Below, one piece after another: positions 1 to 5,887 of a DNA stretch of 9,466 nucleotides. The DNA is taken from assembly GCA_035289125.1 (NCBI GenBank), contig DATDXW010000002.1, positions 1 to 9,466 on the forward strand. Reading direction: 5' to 3'. The translations under genes and the position numbers were made by a program. Under the pieces are notes generated by a model that saw only the letters and a program-made list of their open reading frames with translations, did no database searches and had not been told where the DNA came from. Each line of letters opens with the position of its first letter. Within the stretch, counting starts at the first letter, position 1. This DNA comes from JACQID01 sp035289125. GTDB lineage: Archaea > Aenigmatarchaeota > Aenigmatarchaeia > GW2011-AR5.

Positions 1-72
1 GCAACGTCGCAAGAAATTATTATTCCATGCCTTTCATCAAACAAGTGCAACACTGTCCTAATTCGCGTGGAG

Positions 73-82
73 TTCTTTTAAG
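73..82 (+). promoter_or_regulatory. TATA-like box for the methionine aminopeptidase gene
   Basis: The AT-rich stretch TTCTTTTAAG is centred about 25 bases before the ATG at 104. In archaea the TATA box lies about 26 bases before the transcription start, so the mRNA would begin at or next to the start codon (leaderless). No Shine-Dalgarno sequence is seen before the ATG, which agrees. Apart from this box, positions 1-103 hold nothing I can identify. Confidence 0.45.
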
Positions 83-103
83 CTTTCCTCTCAATGCTAT
101 TCC

Positions 104-979
104 ATGAGCGCCGAAGAAGAGAATTACATAAAAGCCGGCAAAATCGCCGCGAAAGTGCGCGATGCCGCGGTGAAGATGGCAATGCCCGGCGCGAAGCTTC
201 TGAAAATAGCCGAGTTTATAGAAAGCGAAACGCGCAAGCTCGGCGGCGAACCAGCATTCCCGGCAAACCTTTCTCTCAATGAGATAGCCGCGCATTACAC
301 GCCAACGAAGAATGACGAGACGGTGATACCGGAAGACTCCATACTCAAAATAGACGTCGGCGTGCACGTAGATGGATACGTCGCCGACACGGCGGAGACC
401 ATAGCGTTCAGCGACGAGATGGAAAGCCTTTCAAAAGCGAGCCACGATGCGCTGGAAGAAGCGATAAAGCTCGTAAAACCAGGCGCAAAGATATCGGACA
501 TATCAAAAAAGATAGAAGACGTTATCCGTGCGCAAGGCTACAAGCCTGTTTCAAACCTTACAGGGCACGGGCTGGAGCGATACTTCCTGCACGCCGAGCC
601 GCGGATACCGAACGTCGCGATAAAGAGCGACACGCGGCTCAAAGAGGGTATGGCAATAGCGATAGAGCCTTTCGCCACATCGGGCGTCGGCGAAGTCCGC
701 GACTCCGCGCCTGCGCTTATCTTCATGCTTCTCGGCAAAAAGCCGCTGCGAGGCGAAGACGCACGGAAAGTGGCGGCTTTCGCTGAGCGCTTCAACGGGC
801 TTCCATTCGCCGAGCGCTGGCTTCCCTTCGATTCCACGTCCAGAGCCCGGCTCGCGCTGCGTGAGCTACGCGATAAAGGCATCCTTTACGATTACCCGCC
901 GCTCAAAGAGAGAAGCATGGTGAGCCAGCACGAACACACGATACTCGTAAAGGACGAACCGATAGTCACGACATTATGA
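104..979 (+). CDS. map: Type II methionine aminopeptidase
   Basis: This cytosolic two-metal peptidase removes the initiator Met from new proteins. The 291-residue length is normal for the archaeal type II enzyme. All five metal ligands of the family are visible: Asp84 in KIDVG, Asp95 in VADTAET, His155 in TGHGLERY, Glu188 in IEPF and Glu277 in QHEHT. His64 in AAHYTP matches the substrate-pocket His. The residues between about 205 and 265 fit the helical insert (winged-helix-like) that marks type II enzymes. The ATG at 104 is chosen because it begins the conserved N-terminal helix (ENYIKAGKIAAKVRD) and has a TATA-like box about 25 bases upstream. It is followed 44 bases later by the amidotransferase-like gene on the same strand. 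It looks intact and active. Confidence 0.96.
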   Translation: MSAEEENYIKAGKIAAKVRDAAVKMAMPGAKLLKIAEFIESETRKLGGEPAFPANLSLNEIAAHYTPTKNDETVIPEDSILKIDVGVHVDGYVADTAETIAFSDEMESLSKASHDALEEAIKLVKPGAKISDISKKIEDVIRAQGYKPVSNLTGHGLERYFLHAEPRIPNVAIKSDTRLKEGMAIAIEPFATSGVGEVRDSAPALIFMLLGKKPLRGEDARKVAAFAERFNGLPFAERWLPFDSTSRARLALRELRDKGILYDYPPLKERSMVSQHEHTILVKDEPIVTTL

Positions 980-1023
980 TATGAACATAAAAAGCTTGGA
1001 ATGAAAATAAGAAAAGTGATGCA

Positions 1024-1557
1024 ATGATAATTATTATTGATAATGGAACAGGCGCGCAGGAAATTTCCCGCTTTCTTAAAACGAAGAACACGGTGATGCC
1101 GCCGAAAGACGCGCTGAAAGCGAAGGCTACTGGATATATCTTTTCGGACGGCGACCCGAAGAACATGGAAGCGAATCTGGACATACTTGACAAGGCAGAC
1201 GTTCCTGTTCTGGGCATAGGTGCCGGCGGGCTGTTTATCGGCGCCGCGTACGAGGCGGAAGTGAAGCCAATAAAACTGCCGAAGACCGACACGCTCATGA
1301 TAAAAAAACCGTGCCCGCTGACGCTTGACATGAAGAAGACCATTGCCGTGGCTGCGTCCTGCTCTTACGGTTTCTCATCCGTGCCGGAAAACTTTAATGT
1401 CATCGCCTCCTCCCACGCTAATCCGTTTGCGATGCTACAGGAAGCGGAAAATCCCTTCTTTGCCGTCTGCTTCAATCCCGAGCTGGGAATGGAAGGGCGC
1501 ATGATACTGGGCAATTTTGAAAAGTTCGTGGAAGTCTGGAAGGAGTATCATAAATGA
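1024..1557 (+). CDS. Degenerate class I glutamine amidotransferase-like protein (GuaA subunit A-like)
   Basis: The 177-residue protein has the layout of the stand-alone archaeal GMP synthase glutaminase subunit: a first beta strand (MIIIIDNGTG), an oxyanion-region loop (FSDGDPKN, normally SGGP), the nucleophile elbow and a C-terminal FxPE strand. The catalytic residues are missing. The elbow GICLGHQ is GIGAGGL here, so Cys is Gly66, and the FHPE box is FNPE, so the catalytic His is Asn151; Glu153 of the triad remains. Family knowledge therefore predicts no glutamine hydrolysis by the normal mechanism. It may be a structural or regulatory pseudoenzyme. A box CATAAAAAG about 34 bases before the ATG could be its promoter. 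Its TGA overlaps the ATG of the acetyltransferase gene (ATGA), suggesting translational coupling. The fold assignment is fairly safe; the role is unknown. Confidence 0.8.
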   Translation: MIIIIDNGTGAQEISRFLKTKNTVMPPKDALKAKATGYIFSDGDPKNMEANLDILDKADVPVLGIGAGGLFIGAAYEAEVKPIKLPKTDTLMIKKPCPLTLDMKKTIAVAASCSYGFSSVPENFNVIASSHANPFAMLQEAENPFFAVCFNPELGMEGRMILGNFEKFVEVWKEYHK

Positions 1558-2006
1558 TTTCTGTAAACGTGCGGGTCAAAAAGTGCAAAAAATCCGACCT
1601 GCCCGAATGCCTGCCTATATTTATCAAGGAGTTCTCCGAAAATCCCTACAATGAAAAATGGAATAAAAAGCTGGCGCTGAAAAAACTGGAGGAGCATTTC
1701 AGCGGAAAGAACAAATACTGTTTCGTAGCGAAGGAAAACGAAAAACTCATCGGTTTCGCATTCGCCAGAACCTTCCAGTGGCATGACGGAAGAAACGGTT
1801 TTATAGAAGAGATTGTGGTTGAAAAACATTACCAGGGAAAGGGAATAGGAACGAAGCTTTACGCAAAAGCTGAAAGCGGAATGAAAAAGAAGGAAAACAT
1901 AAGAAGAGTCTGGCTCATAACCGAACCGTCGTCGAGGGCATGGAAATTCCACGAAAGGAACAACTTCAAAAAAACTCCCTGGATTCTGGCTAACAAGAAG
2001 ATGTAA
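1554..2006 (+). CDS. GNAT-family N-acetyltransferase
   Basis: This 150-residue protein should transfer an acetyl group from acetyl-CoA to an amine on an unknown substrate in the cytosol. The acetyl-CoA binding motif A is clear: strand FIEEIVVE followed by QGKGIGTKLY (residues 94-103), matching Q/RxxGxG/A. The motif B-like helix SSRAWKFHERNNFKKT (126-141) matches the usual pattern of a short helix followed by a xxNGF-like turn. The N-terminal part (NPYNEKWNKKLALKKLEEHF) resembles the aminoglycoside 6'-acetyltransferase-like branch, but this does not fix the substrate. The ATG overlaps the preceding stop by 4 bases, which decides the start. The wobble positions are AT-richer than in the aminopeptidase gene, and it ends with TAA while its neighbours use TGA, so it may be a later arrival. 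Confidence 0.88.
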   Translation: MISVNVRVKKCKKSDLPECLPIFIKEFSENPYNEKWNKKLALKKLEEHFSGKNKYCFVAKENEKLIGFAFARTFQWHDGRNGFIEEIVVEKHYQGKGIGTKLYAKAESGMKKKENIRRVWLITEPSSRAWKFHERNNFKKTPWILANKKM

Positions 2007-2008
2007 AC

Positions 2009-2083
2009 TGCCCGCTGGTGAAGGCCGCACGATGCTACATGACAGCTTCGCTGTCCAGTTCCTTCGCGTCCTAGGGGCGGGCG
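2009..2083. other. Nested stem structure directly after the acetyltransferase stop
   Basis: Three nested stems can be drawn: TGCCCGC (2009-2015) with GCGGGCG (2077-2083), TGAAGG (2019-2024) with CCTTCG (2061-2066), and the perfect hairpin GACAGC-TTC-GCTGTC (2041-2055). It starts 3 bases after the TAA and could be a 3' UTR structure, terminator or processing signal for the + transcript, or part of a longer structured RNA. No T-tract follows it. The fold is drawn by eye. Confidence 0.35.
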
Positions 2084-2240
2084 TTAGTAAAGGGATGGAA
2101 AAGGACTTTTCGTCGGTGAATTTCGACGGTGCGGGTTCGTCTTCGGCTTTATGACGAGGAATTCTACGAATTCCTCGTATACCCAAAGATTTTCTATGGA
2201 AAGTCTTTGTTGTACTTATGTAGCGTTCCGTTACGAAGCG
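2081..2240. repeat. Diverged direct repeat, copy A (with hairpin insertion)
   Basis: This unit shares an ordered series of words with copy B at 2293-2400: GCG, GTAAAG, TGGAAA, GGACTTT, GGTGCG, TCGGCTTT, TACTTATGT and ACGAA. Both copies have a small GGAC-loop hairpin (GAAAA/TTTTC here, GAAA/TTTC in B) followed by a second stem (CGTCG/CGACG here, CGCAC/GTGCG in B), so stems are kept while the bases differ. Between CGGCTTT and TACTTATGT this copy holds 62 extra bases (2151-2212). Confidence 0.5.
2154..2209. repeat. Two adjacent 11-bp hairpins inside repeat copy A
   Basis: ACGAGGAATTC (2154-2164) pairs perfectly with 2168-2178 across the loop TAC. After 5 bases, CAAAGATTTTC (2184-2194) pairs with 2199-2209 across the loop TATG, with one T-G wobble. 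The pair is absent from copy B at the matching point. It could be a small palindromic (MITE-like) insertion or a terminator or processing structure. Sequence direction does not show which strand is transcribed. Confidence 0.6.
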
Positions 2241-2292
2241 CGATGCGACAATGACGGTTAGTGCCCTACTAAATACAGGTGGCTTTCGTTAT

Positions 2293-2400
2293 GCGGATTG
2301 TAAAGACTGGAAAGGACTTTCAACGCACGATTCACTTTTTGGTGCGAGGGGGTTTCATTTTTCGGCTTTTTACTTATGTGTTACTTTGCACGTCACGAAT
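2293..2400. repeat. Diverged direct repeat, copy B (without hairpin insertion)
   Basis: This copy matches copy A in word order. It has GAAA-GGAC-TTTC (2310-2321) and CGCAC (2324-2328) with GTGCG (2342-2346) at the same relative places as the two stems in copy A. TCGGCTTT (2362-2369) is followed after one base by TACTTATGT (2371-2379), where copy A has 62 bases. The two copies are too diverged to be a recent duplication. Confidence 0.5.
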
Positions 2401-2473
2401 AAGTTAGCACTCAATGCCGTATTGCTCCGCCAGCGCGAAAGGAAAGAAAATAGCGTAAACCGGAACATACATA

Positions 2474-2557
2474 GCTAAAGCATAAGGCTTTGAACGATGC
2501 ACTGCTCTATCTGACCAAAAACCGTGCGTTGCTTCGTGAGCACGTTTCAGCTTTAGC
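2474..2557. other. Stem-closed segment near the cdc48 3' end
   Basis: GCTAAAGC (2474-2481) is complementary to GCTTTAGC (2550-2557). Inside it CGTGC and GCACG form a further 5-bp stem (about 2523-2544). On the minus strand this lies just after the cdc48 stop and may be a 3' UTR structure or the end of a structured RNA. Eight paired bases over this distance could also be chance. Confidence 0.25.
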
Positions 2558-2577
2558 GGAATTTCTTTCGGCATAAA

Positions 2578-4842
2578 TCATCCCGTATAAATCGCGTCTT
2601 CCTCAAGCTTCTGCGACTTCTTTTTCTGCATGATTGCATTGTAAAACTTGTTCATGTCTTCCGTCACGGAAGGCTTCAGCTCTTTCGCCGCAAAGTCGAA
2701 GTCCTTCTTCATCACTTCTTTCGACTCCAGATTTTCCCGTAGTGCGTGCATTCCTGCTTCGCGGATGAGCGCTTCCAAGTCCGCGCCGGAAAGCCCTTCC
2801 GTTTCTTTCACGAGCTTCTCTAGTGAAATGTCCTTCGCCAGCGGCATTCCTTTCGTATGGACCTTCAATATCTGTAGCCGCGCTTTTTCATCCGGCGTCG
2901 GCACGAGTATCTGTCTATCGAACCGCCCCGGTCTTAGTAATGCAGGATCGACTATATCCGGACGGTTAGTCGCCGCTATGACAACTACCTCATGCAAATC
3001 CTCTATTCCCGATATCTCCGTCAGAAGCTGTGAAACAGCGCGCTCTGTCACTTGCGAATCCCTGTTCACGCCTCTGCGCGGCACAAGAGAATCTATTTCG
3101 TCAAAGAATATCACACTAGGCGCGACCTGCTTGGCACGGCGGAACACATCGCGTATATGCCTTTCCGATTCGCCCACCCACATTGACAGAAGTTCCGGGC
3201 CTTTGATGGAAATAAAGTTGGCGCCGCTCTCGTTGGCCACGGCTTTGGCAAGAAGCGTCTTCCCGCATCCAGGCGGCCCATAGAGCAGTATGCCGGCCGG
3301 CGGCCTGATTCCCAAACGCTTGAATGAAGTGGGATGCTTAAGCGGCCATTCCACTGCTTCCATCAGTGACTGCTTGACTTCGTCAAGACCGCCTATGTCC
3401 GTCCACTTCACTACTGGCACTTCTATCAGCACTTCCCGCATTGCGGAAGGCCCTACCATCTTCATTGCGTAGGAGAAATCTTCCTCCGTCACTATTAGCC
3501 TCTTGATTATCTCCGGGTCTATAGGCTTGTCTTCCTTCACCGAGGTTATATCCGGCAGCACGCGCCTCAGCGCATGCATAGCCGCTTCCTTGCAAAGAGC
3601 CTCGATATCCGCGCCGACGTAGCCGTGCGTTATATCTGCGATCCCTTTCAGGTTCACATTCTTGGCAATCGGCATTCCTCTCGTATGAATCTGCATTATT
3701 TCGTTTCTTCCGTCCTTGTTCGGAATCCCTATCTCTATTTCCCTGTCAAAGCGCCCCGGCCTTCTCAAAGCCTGGTCTATTGCGTTGGGTATGTTCGTCG
3801 CGCCTATTACTATTATTTTGCCGCGGGATTTCAGACCGTCCATAAGAGTAAGCATCTGCGAGACGACTCGTTTTTCCACATCTCCCCTCACTTCCTCGCG
3901 CTTCGGCGCTATGGCGTCTATTTCATCTATGAATATTATTGAGGGCGCATTCTTCTCCGCCTGCTCAAAGACTTTGCGCAGATTCTCTTCCGACTCGCCG
4001 TAGAATTTGCTCATAACCTCCGGCCCGTTGATGACGAAAAACTTGGCGCCGCTCTCGTTGGCCACGGCTTTGGCAAGAAGCGTCTTTCCTGTGCCGGGCG
4101 GACCATGAAGCAGAATTCCCTTTGGCGGATCGATTCCCAGCCTGTCGAAAAGCTCCGGATGCTTGAGCGGAAGCTCTATCATCTCCCTGACCTTCTTCAC
4201 TTCCTCGTGCAAGCCGCCCAAGTCTTCATAAGTGACTTCCGGTATTTTTCCTTCCTCCATGGGCGCAGTCGCTTGCGGCAGAAGCTCAACGTCCGTCGCC
4301 CTCGTTATCCGCACTATTCCTTTCGGCTCCGTGCTTACGACAACGAACTTTTCGTCGCCGAACGGCGTGAACATAAAATCACCAAAATCCATTCCGAAGA
4401 ACTGCTCAAAGAGCGAGTTCTGCGCGCGCCTGTCCTGCACCACGGGATTGGGTATTATTATGTCACCCGTCATCACAGGCCTTACGAGAAGATTCTGCTT
4501 CAGCAGGTTGCCGCCCATATGAATTATTATTCCCTTGCGCGCCGGAGCGATAGTGACGCTTTTGGCTTCCTTCGCGTCCGCTTTGCGTATCTTGACCGAC
4601 TCGCCTATTCCGGCGGCGCAATTCCTTCTCTCCAGCCCGTCCATCCTCATGATGTCCAGTCCCACGTCTGCCGGATACGCGCGGACGGCTATGGCTCCTG
4701 TCTTTCTCTTGCCTTCCACTTCGACTATGTCGCCCTCGTTTATTCCAAGCGTTCTTATGTCTTTGGACGACAGGCGTATGATTCCCCTGCCGAAATCCGC
4801 CCGCTCCGTAAGCTCGCCAACATTAAGAGTGACTTCTTCCAT
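2578..4842 (-). CDS. cdc48: Cdc48/VAT-type AAA+ ATPase (p97 homologue)
   Basis: This double-ring hexameric unfoldase pulls proteins apart using ATP and hands them to degradation or recycling. Numbering from the TTG at 4848 gives 756 residues; from the ATG at 4842, 754. The N-terminal double-psi barrel and second N subdomain cover about 5-190. D1 has Walker A GPPGTGKT (249-256), Walker B IIFIDE (304-309), pore loop KFYGESE, sensor GATN and arginine-finger RRPGRFD. D2 has GPPGCGKT (524-531), VIFFDE (579-584), pore loop MWVGESE, AATN and RPGRFDR. All ATPase residues are present. The N domain carries a Phe-rich segment at about 140-167 that seems longer than usual. The C terminus ends AIYTG, so the proteasome-docking HbYX tail is not in its canonical last-three position. 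Start: ATG 4842 is preferred over in-frame TTG 4848, though GGAGGG lies 5 bases before the TTG and 11 before the ATG. Confidence 0.97.
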   Translation of the reverse strand: MEEVTLNVGELTERADFGRGIIRLSSKDIRTLGINEGDIVEVEGKRKTGAIAVRAYPADVGLDIMRMDGLERRNCAAGIGESVKIRKADAKEAKSVTIAPARKGIIIHMGGNLLKQNLLVRPVMTGDIIIPNPVVQDRRAQNSLFEQFFGMDFGDFMFTPFGDEKFVVVSTEPKGIVRITRATDVELLPQATAPMEEGKIPEVTYEDLGGLHEEVKKVREMIELPLKHPELFDRLGIDPPKGILLHGPPGTGKTLLAKAVANESGAKFFVINGPEVMSKFYGESEENLRKVFEQAEKNAPSIIFIDEIDAIAPKREEVRGDVEKRVVSQMLTLMDGLKSRGKIIVIGATNIPNAIDQALRRPGRFDREIEIGIPNKDGRNEIMQIHTRGMPIAKNVNLKGIADITHGYVGADIEALCKEAAMHALRRVLPDITSVKEDKPIDPEIIKRLIVTEEDFSYAMKMVGPSAMREVLIEVPVVKWTDIGGLDEVKQSLMEAVEWPLKHPTSFKRLGIRPPAGILLYGPPGCGKTLLAKAVANESGANFISIKGPELLSMWVGESERHIRDVFRRAKQVAPSVIFFDEIDSLVPRRGVNRDSQVTERAVSQLLTEISGIEDLHEVVVIAATNRPDIVDPALLRPGRFDRQILVPTPDEKARLQILKVHTKGMPLAKDISLEKLVKETEGLSGADLEALIREAGMHALRENLESKEVMKKDFDFAAKELKPSVTEDMNKFYNAIMQKKKSQKLEEDAIYTG

Positions 4843-4863
4843 ACTCAATCATTCCCTCCGTGA

Positions 4864-4916
4864 TTTATAAATAGCACGGACACTGTATATTTTATCGCAC
4901 CGCATGTCCGTACTAT
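4864..4916 (-). promoter_or_regulatory. cdc48 promoter region with flanking inverted repeat
   Basis: Two TATA-like boxes lie upstream of cdc48 on the minus strand: TTTATAAA (4871-4864), centred about 26 bases before ATG 4842, and an AAAATATA-type box around 4890. An inverted repeat with 12-base arms, ATAGCACGGACA (4871-4882) and TGTCCGTACTAT (4905-4916), matches at 11 of 12 positions. It encloses the upstream box and touches the downstream one. This has the shape of a dimeric repressor operator. If the nearer box is used the mRNA is leaderless and GGAGGG is not transcribed; if the farther one is used, GGAGGG works as a Shine-Dalgarno site. Confidence 0.45.
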
Positions 4917-4918
4917 AC

Positions 4919-4950
4919 GTGAGAGGCAATGATGTTTCATTGCCTCTCAC
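4919..4950 (-). terminator. Perfect 14-bp hairpin across the stop codon of the 111-residue ORF
   Basis: GTGAGAGGCAATGA (4919-4932) is exactly complementary to TCATTGCCTCTCAC (4937-4950) across a 4-base loop. The arm at 4937-4950 encodes the last codons and the TGA of the upstream gene on the minus strand. No T-run follows, so it is not a classic intrinsic terminator; it may stabilise the mRNA 3' end or act as a structural stop before the cdc48 promoter. The hairpin is certain as sequence; its role is inferred. Confidence 0.5.
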
Positions 4951-5272
4951 CATATCTTCTCCCGCCCTTCGCCATGAACTCCATCATTTCATAATCAACC
5001 TTGCCCTGCCACTCGTCAAAAAATCGCTCCATCAGCCGCATATGCTCCCGCGCCACGAGGAAAACGGAGTCTGCTATTTTCTCGTGCGGCACCGTGTCCA
5101 GCAGTCCCTCGCGCCGATACTCGTAGCGCTTGCCGTTATGTGGCACTACCTGCGTCCATCCGTGCAGTTTTCGGAAAAACGCAGTTCTCTCGTAATCCGA
5201 CTCAAACCGAGCGACGTTCGTGTGAAACGTTATCACGACCACTTCCCGCCCCTTCATCAGCTCTATGCGCAT
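4937..5272 (-). CDS. Unrecognised 111-residue protein
   Basis: I do not recognise the family. The protein is soluble, with no signal peptide or membrane segment. It opens with a likely beta strand (REVVVITFHTN), continues with a charged helix (ARFESDYERTAFFRKLHGW), a short polar turn (NGKRYEYRR), another strand-like stretch (DSVFLVA) and a long C-terminal helix (REHMRLMERFFDEW). That compact pattern and the GC-rich wobble positions typical of this genome argue for a real gene. The ATG at 5272 is supported by TTTAAATA on the minus strand about 29 bases upstream, giving an almost leaderless mRNA. It lies between a metallopeptidase-like ORF and cdc48, all on one strand, each with its own promoter-like box. 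Its stop codon sits inside a perfect hairpin. Confidence 0.75.
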   Translation of the reverse strand: MRIELMKGREVVVITFHTNVARFESDYERTAFFRKLHGWTQVVPHNGKRYEYRREGLLDTVPHEKIADSVFLVAREHMRLMERFFDEWQGKVDYEMMEFMAKGGRRYGERQ

Positions 5273-5279
5273 ATTAGTA

Positions 5280-5340
5280 TATCGTATATCCTAAAAGTAT
5301 TTAAACATTAGGATGATGGAGATACTAAAAACATACGATA
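5280..5340 (-). promoter_or_regulatory. Promoter region of the 111-residue ORF
   Basis: A TATA-like TTTAAATA (5305-5298, minus) is centred about 29 bases before the ATG at 5272. It is framed by CCTAA (5290-5294) and TTAGG (5308-5312). A wider 8-base inverted repeat, TATCGTAT (5280-5287) and ATACGATA (5333-5340), surrounds the same box. These could be operator half-sites, but in AT-rich sequence short repeats also arise by chance. Confidence 0.35.
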
Positions 5341-5374
5341 GAAAGACTAAATCATTATTTTGGCAGAATCGGAA

Positions 5375-5851
5375 TTATGGCGAAACGAGTGAAGTTTTCT
5401 TCGTTCTTGTAATCCAATTACTCCATGCGTCAAGACGCCAGACGAAATTTTCGTGTGAGACTACCTTATCATAATATCCGTTCAAAAACATTTCTCGCGC
5501 GGAGCTCTCGCCGAAAGCCTTAATTACTTCTCCCCAGATTATTTCTGCATATGGATTCAATTCAAACGTCTTCATCGGCCTGTCATAGATTGCATCAGCA
5601 TAAAACATGCATGCTGCCTCGTCCGCAAGACGTTTATGAACATCTGATTCGATTTCTGGTTCTTTGAAGCCCTTTTCCATTCTCCAGTACTGCGGGAATA
5701 AATGACCTACTTCATGGTGCAACGCCAACATGGTATGTCCGCCATAGAAAGACTTGAAAATTGCGGCTAACCTGTCTCTTGGAACTTTGGACCATCCATG
5801 CGACAGAAATGCTTCAGAAAAAGTCTTCAAGGTATCAGTAGGGTCTGACAC
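5375..5851 (-). CDS. HEXXH zinc metallopeptidase-like protein, possibly the C-terminal part of a longer gene
   Basis: From the GTG at 5851 the ORF has 158 codons. It contains HEVGH (residues 46-50), the zinc-binding core of metallopeptidases, in a helix-like context (TMLALHHEVGHLFPQYW). About 28 residues later, LADEAACMFYADAIY supplies Glu78, which fits the third zinc ligand of gluzincins. Size and layout suggest a small gluzincin-type peptidase; substrate unknown. No signal peptide or membrane segment is seen. The frame stays open upstream of the GTG for 12 more codons, reading PPKSAIYVSPFPV, until a TAG at 5888-5890 that ends the previous ORF in the same frame. AIYVSP looks like an edge strand of such a fold, so the GTG may not be the true start. 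This stretch is AT-richer than its neighbours and ends with TAA. Confidence 0.7.
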   Translation of the reverse strand: MSDPTDTLKTFSEAFLSHGWSKVPRDRLAAIFKSFYGGHTMLALHHEVGHLFPQYWRMEKGFKEPEIESDVHKRLADEAACMFYADAIYDRPMKTFELNPYAEIIWGEVIKAFGESSAREMFLNGYYDKVVSHENFVWRLDAWSNWITRTKKTSLVSP

Positions 5852-5887
5852 GGGGAAGGGCGATACATAAATGGCCGATTTCGGCGG

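Larger units (their letters stand above)
2007..2577. other. 571-base convergent intergenic region, hairpin-rich, no convincing gene
   Basis: This gap lies between the 3' ends of the acetyltransferase gene (+) and cdc48 (-). The only ORF of any size (2251-2478 on +, 75 codons) has no recognisable domain and runs through the repeated hairpin units, so I do not call it a gene. The region instead shows several inverted repeats and a diverged duplication, listed separately. It may hold one or more structured RNAs, a decayed element, or 3' UTR structures. I could not match it to RNase P RNA, SRP RNA, a C/D or H/ACA guide RNA, or a tRNA. Confidence 0.6.

Noticed and set aside
2097..2240. RNase P RNA suggested by GGAAAGTC-like words
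   Set aside because: The other conserved P4-forming and ACAGAA-type elements were not found on either strand at usable spacing.
2251..2478. 75-codon + strand ORF as a gene
   Set aside because: No domain, odd composition, no promoter at a sensible distance, and it crosses the hairpin repeat copy B.
2440..2520. tRNA-like fragment on the minus strand (GGTCAGATAGAGC followed by GTTCAAAGCC)
   Set aside because: The D-stem does not pair properly and no acceptor, anticodon and T stems can be assembled at tRNA spacing.
2007..2577. CRISPR array
   Set aside because: The repeated words occur in only two diverged copies with no regular spacer length.
4105..4863. 252-codon + strand ORF opposite cdc48
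   Set aside because: It is a long shadow of the strongly conserved cdc48 coding frame and shows no domain of its own.
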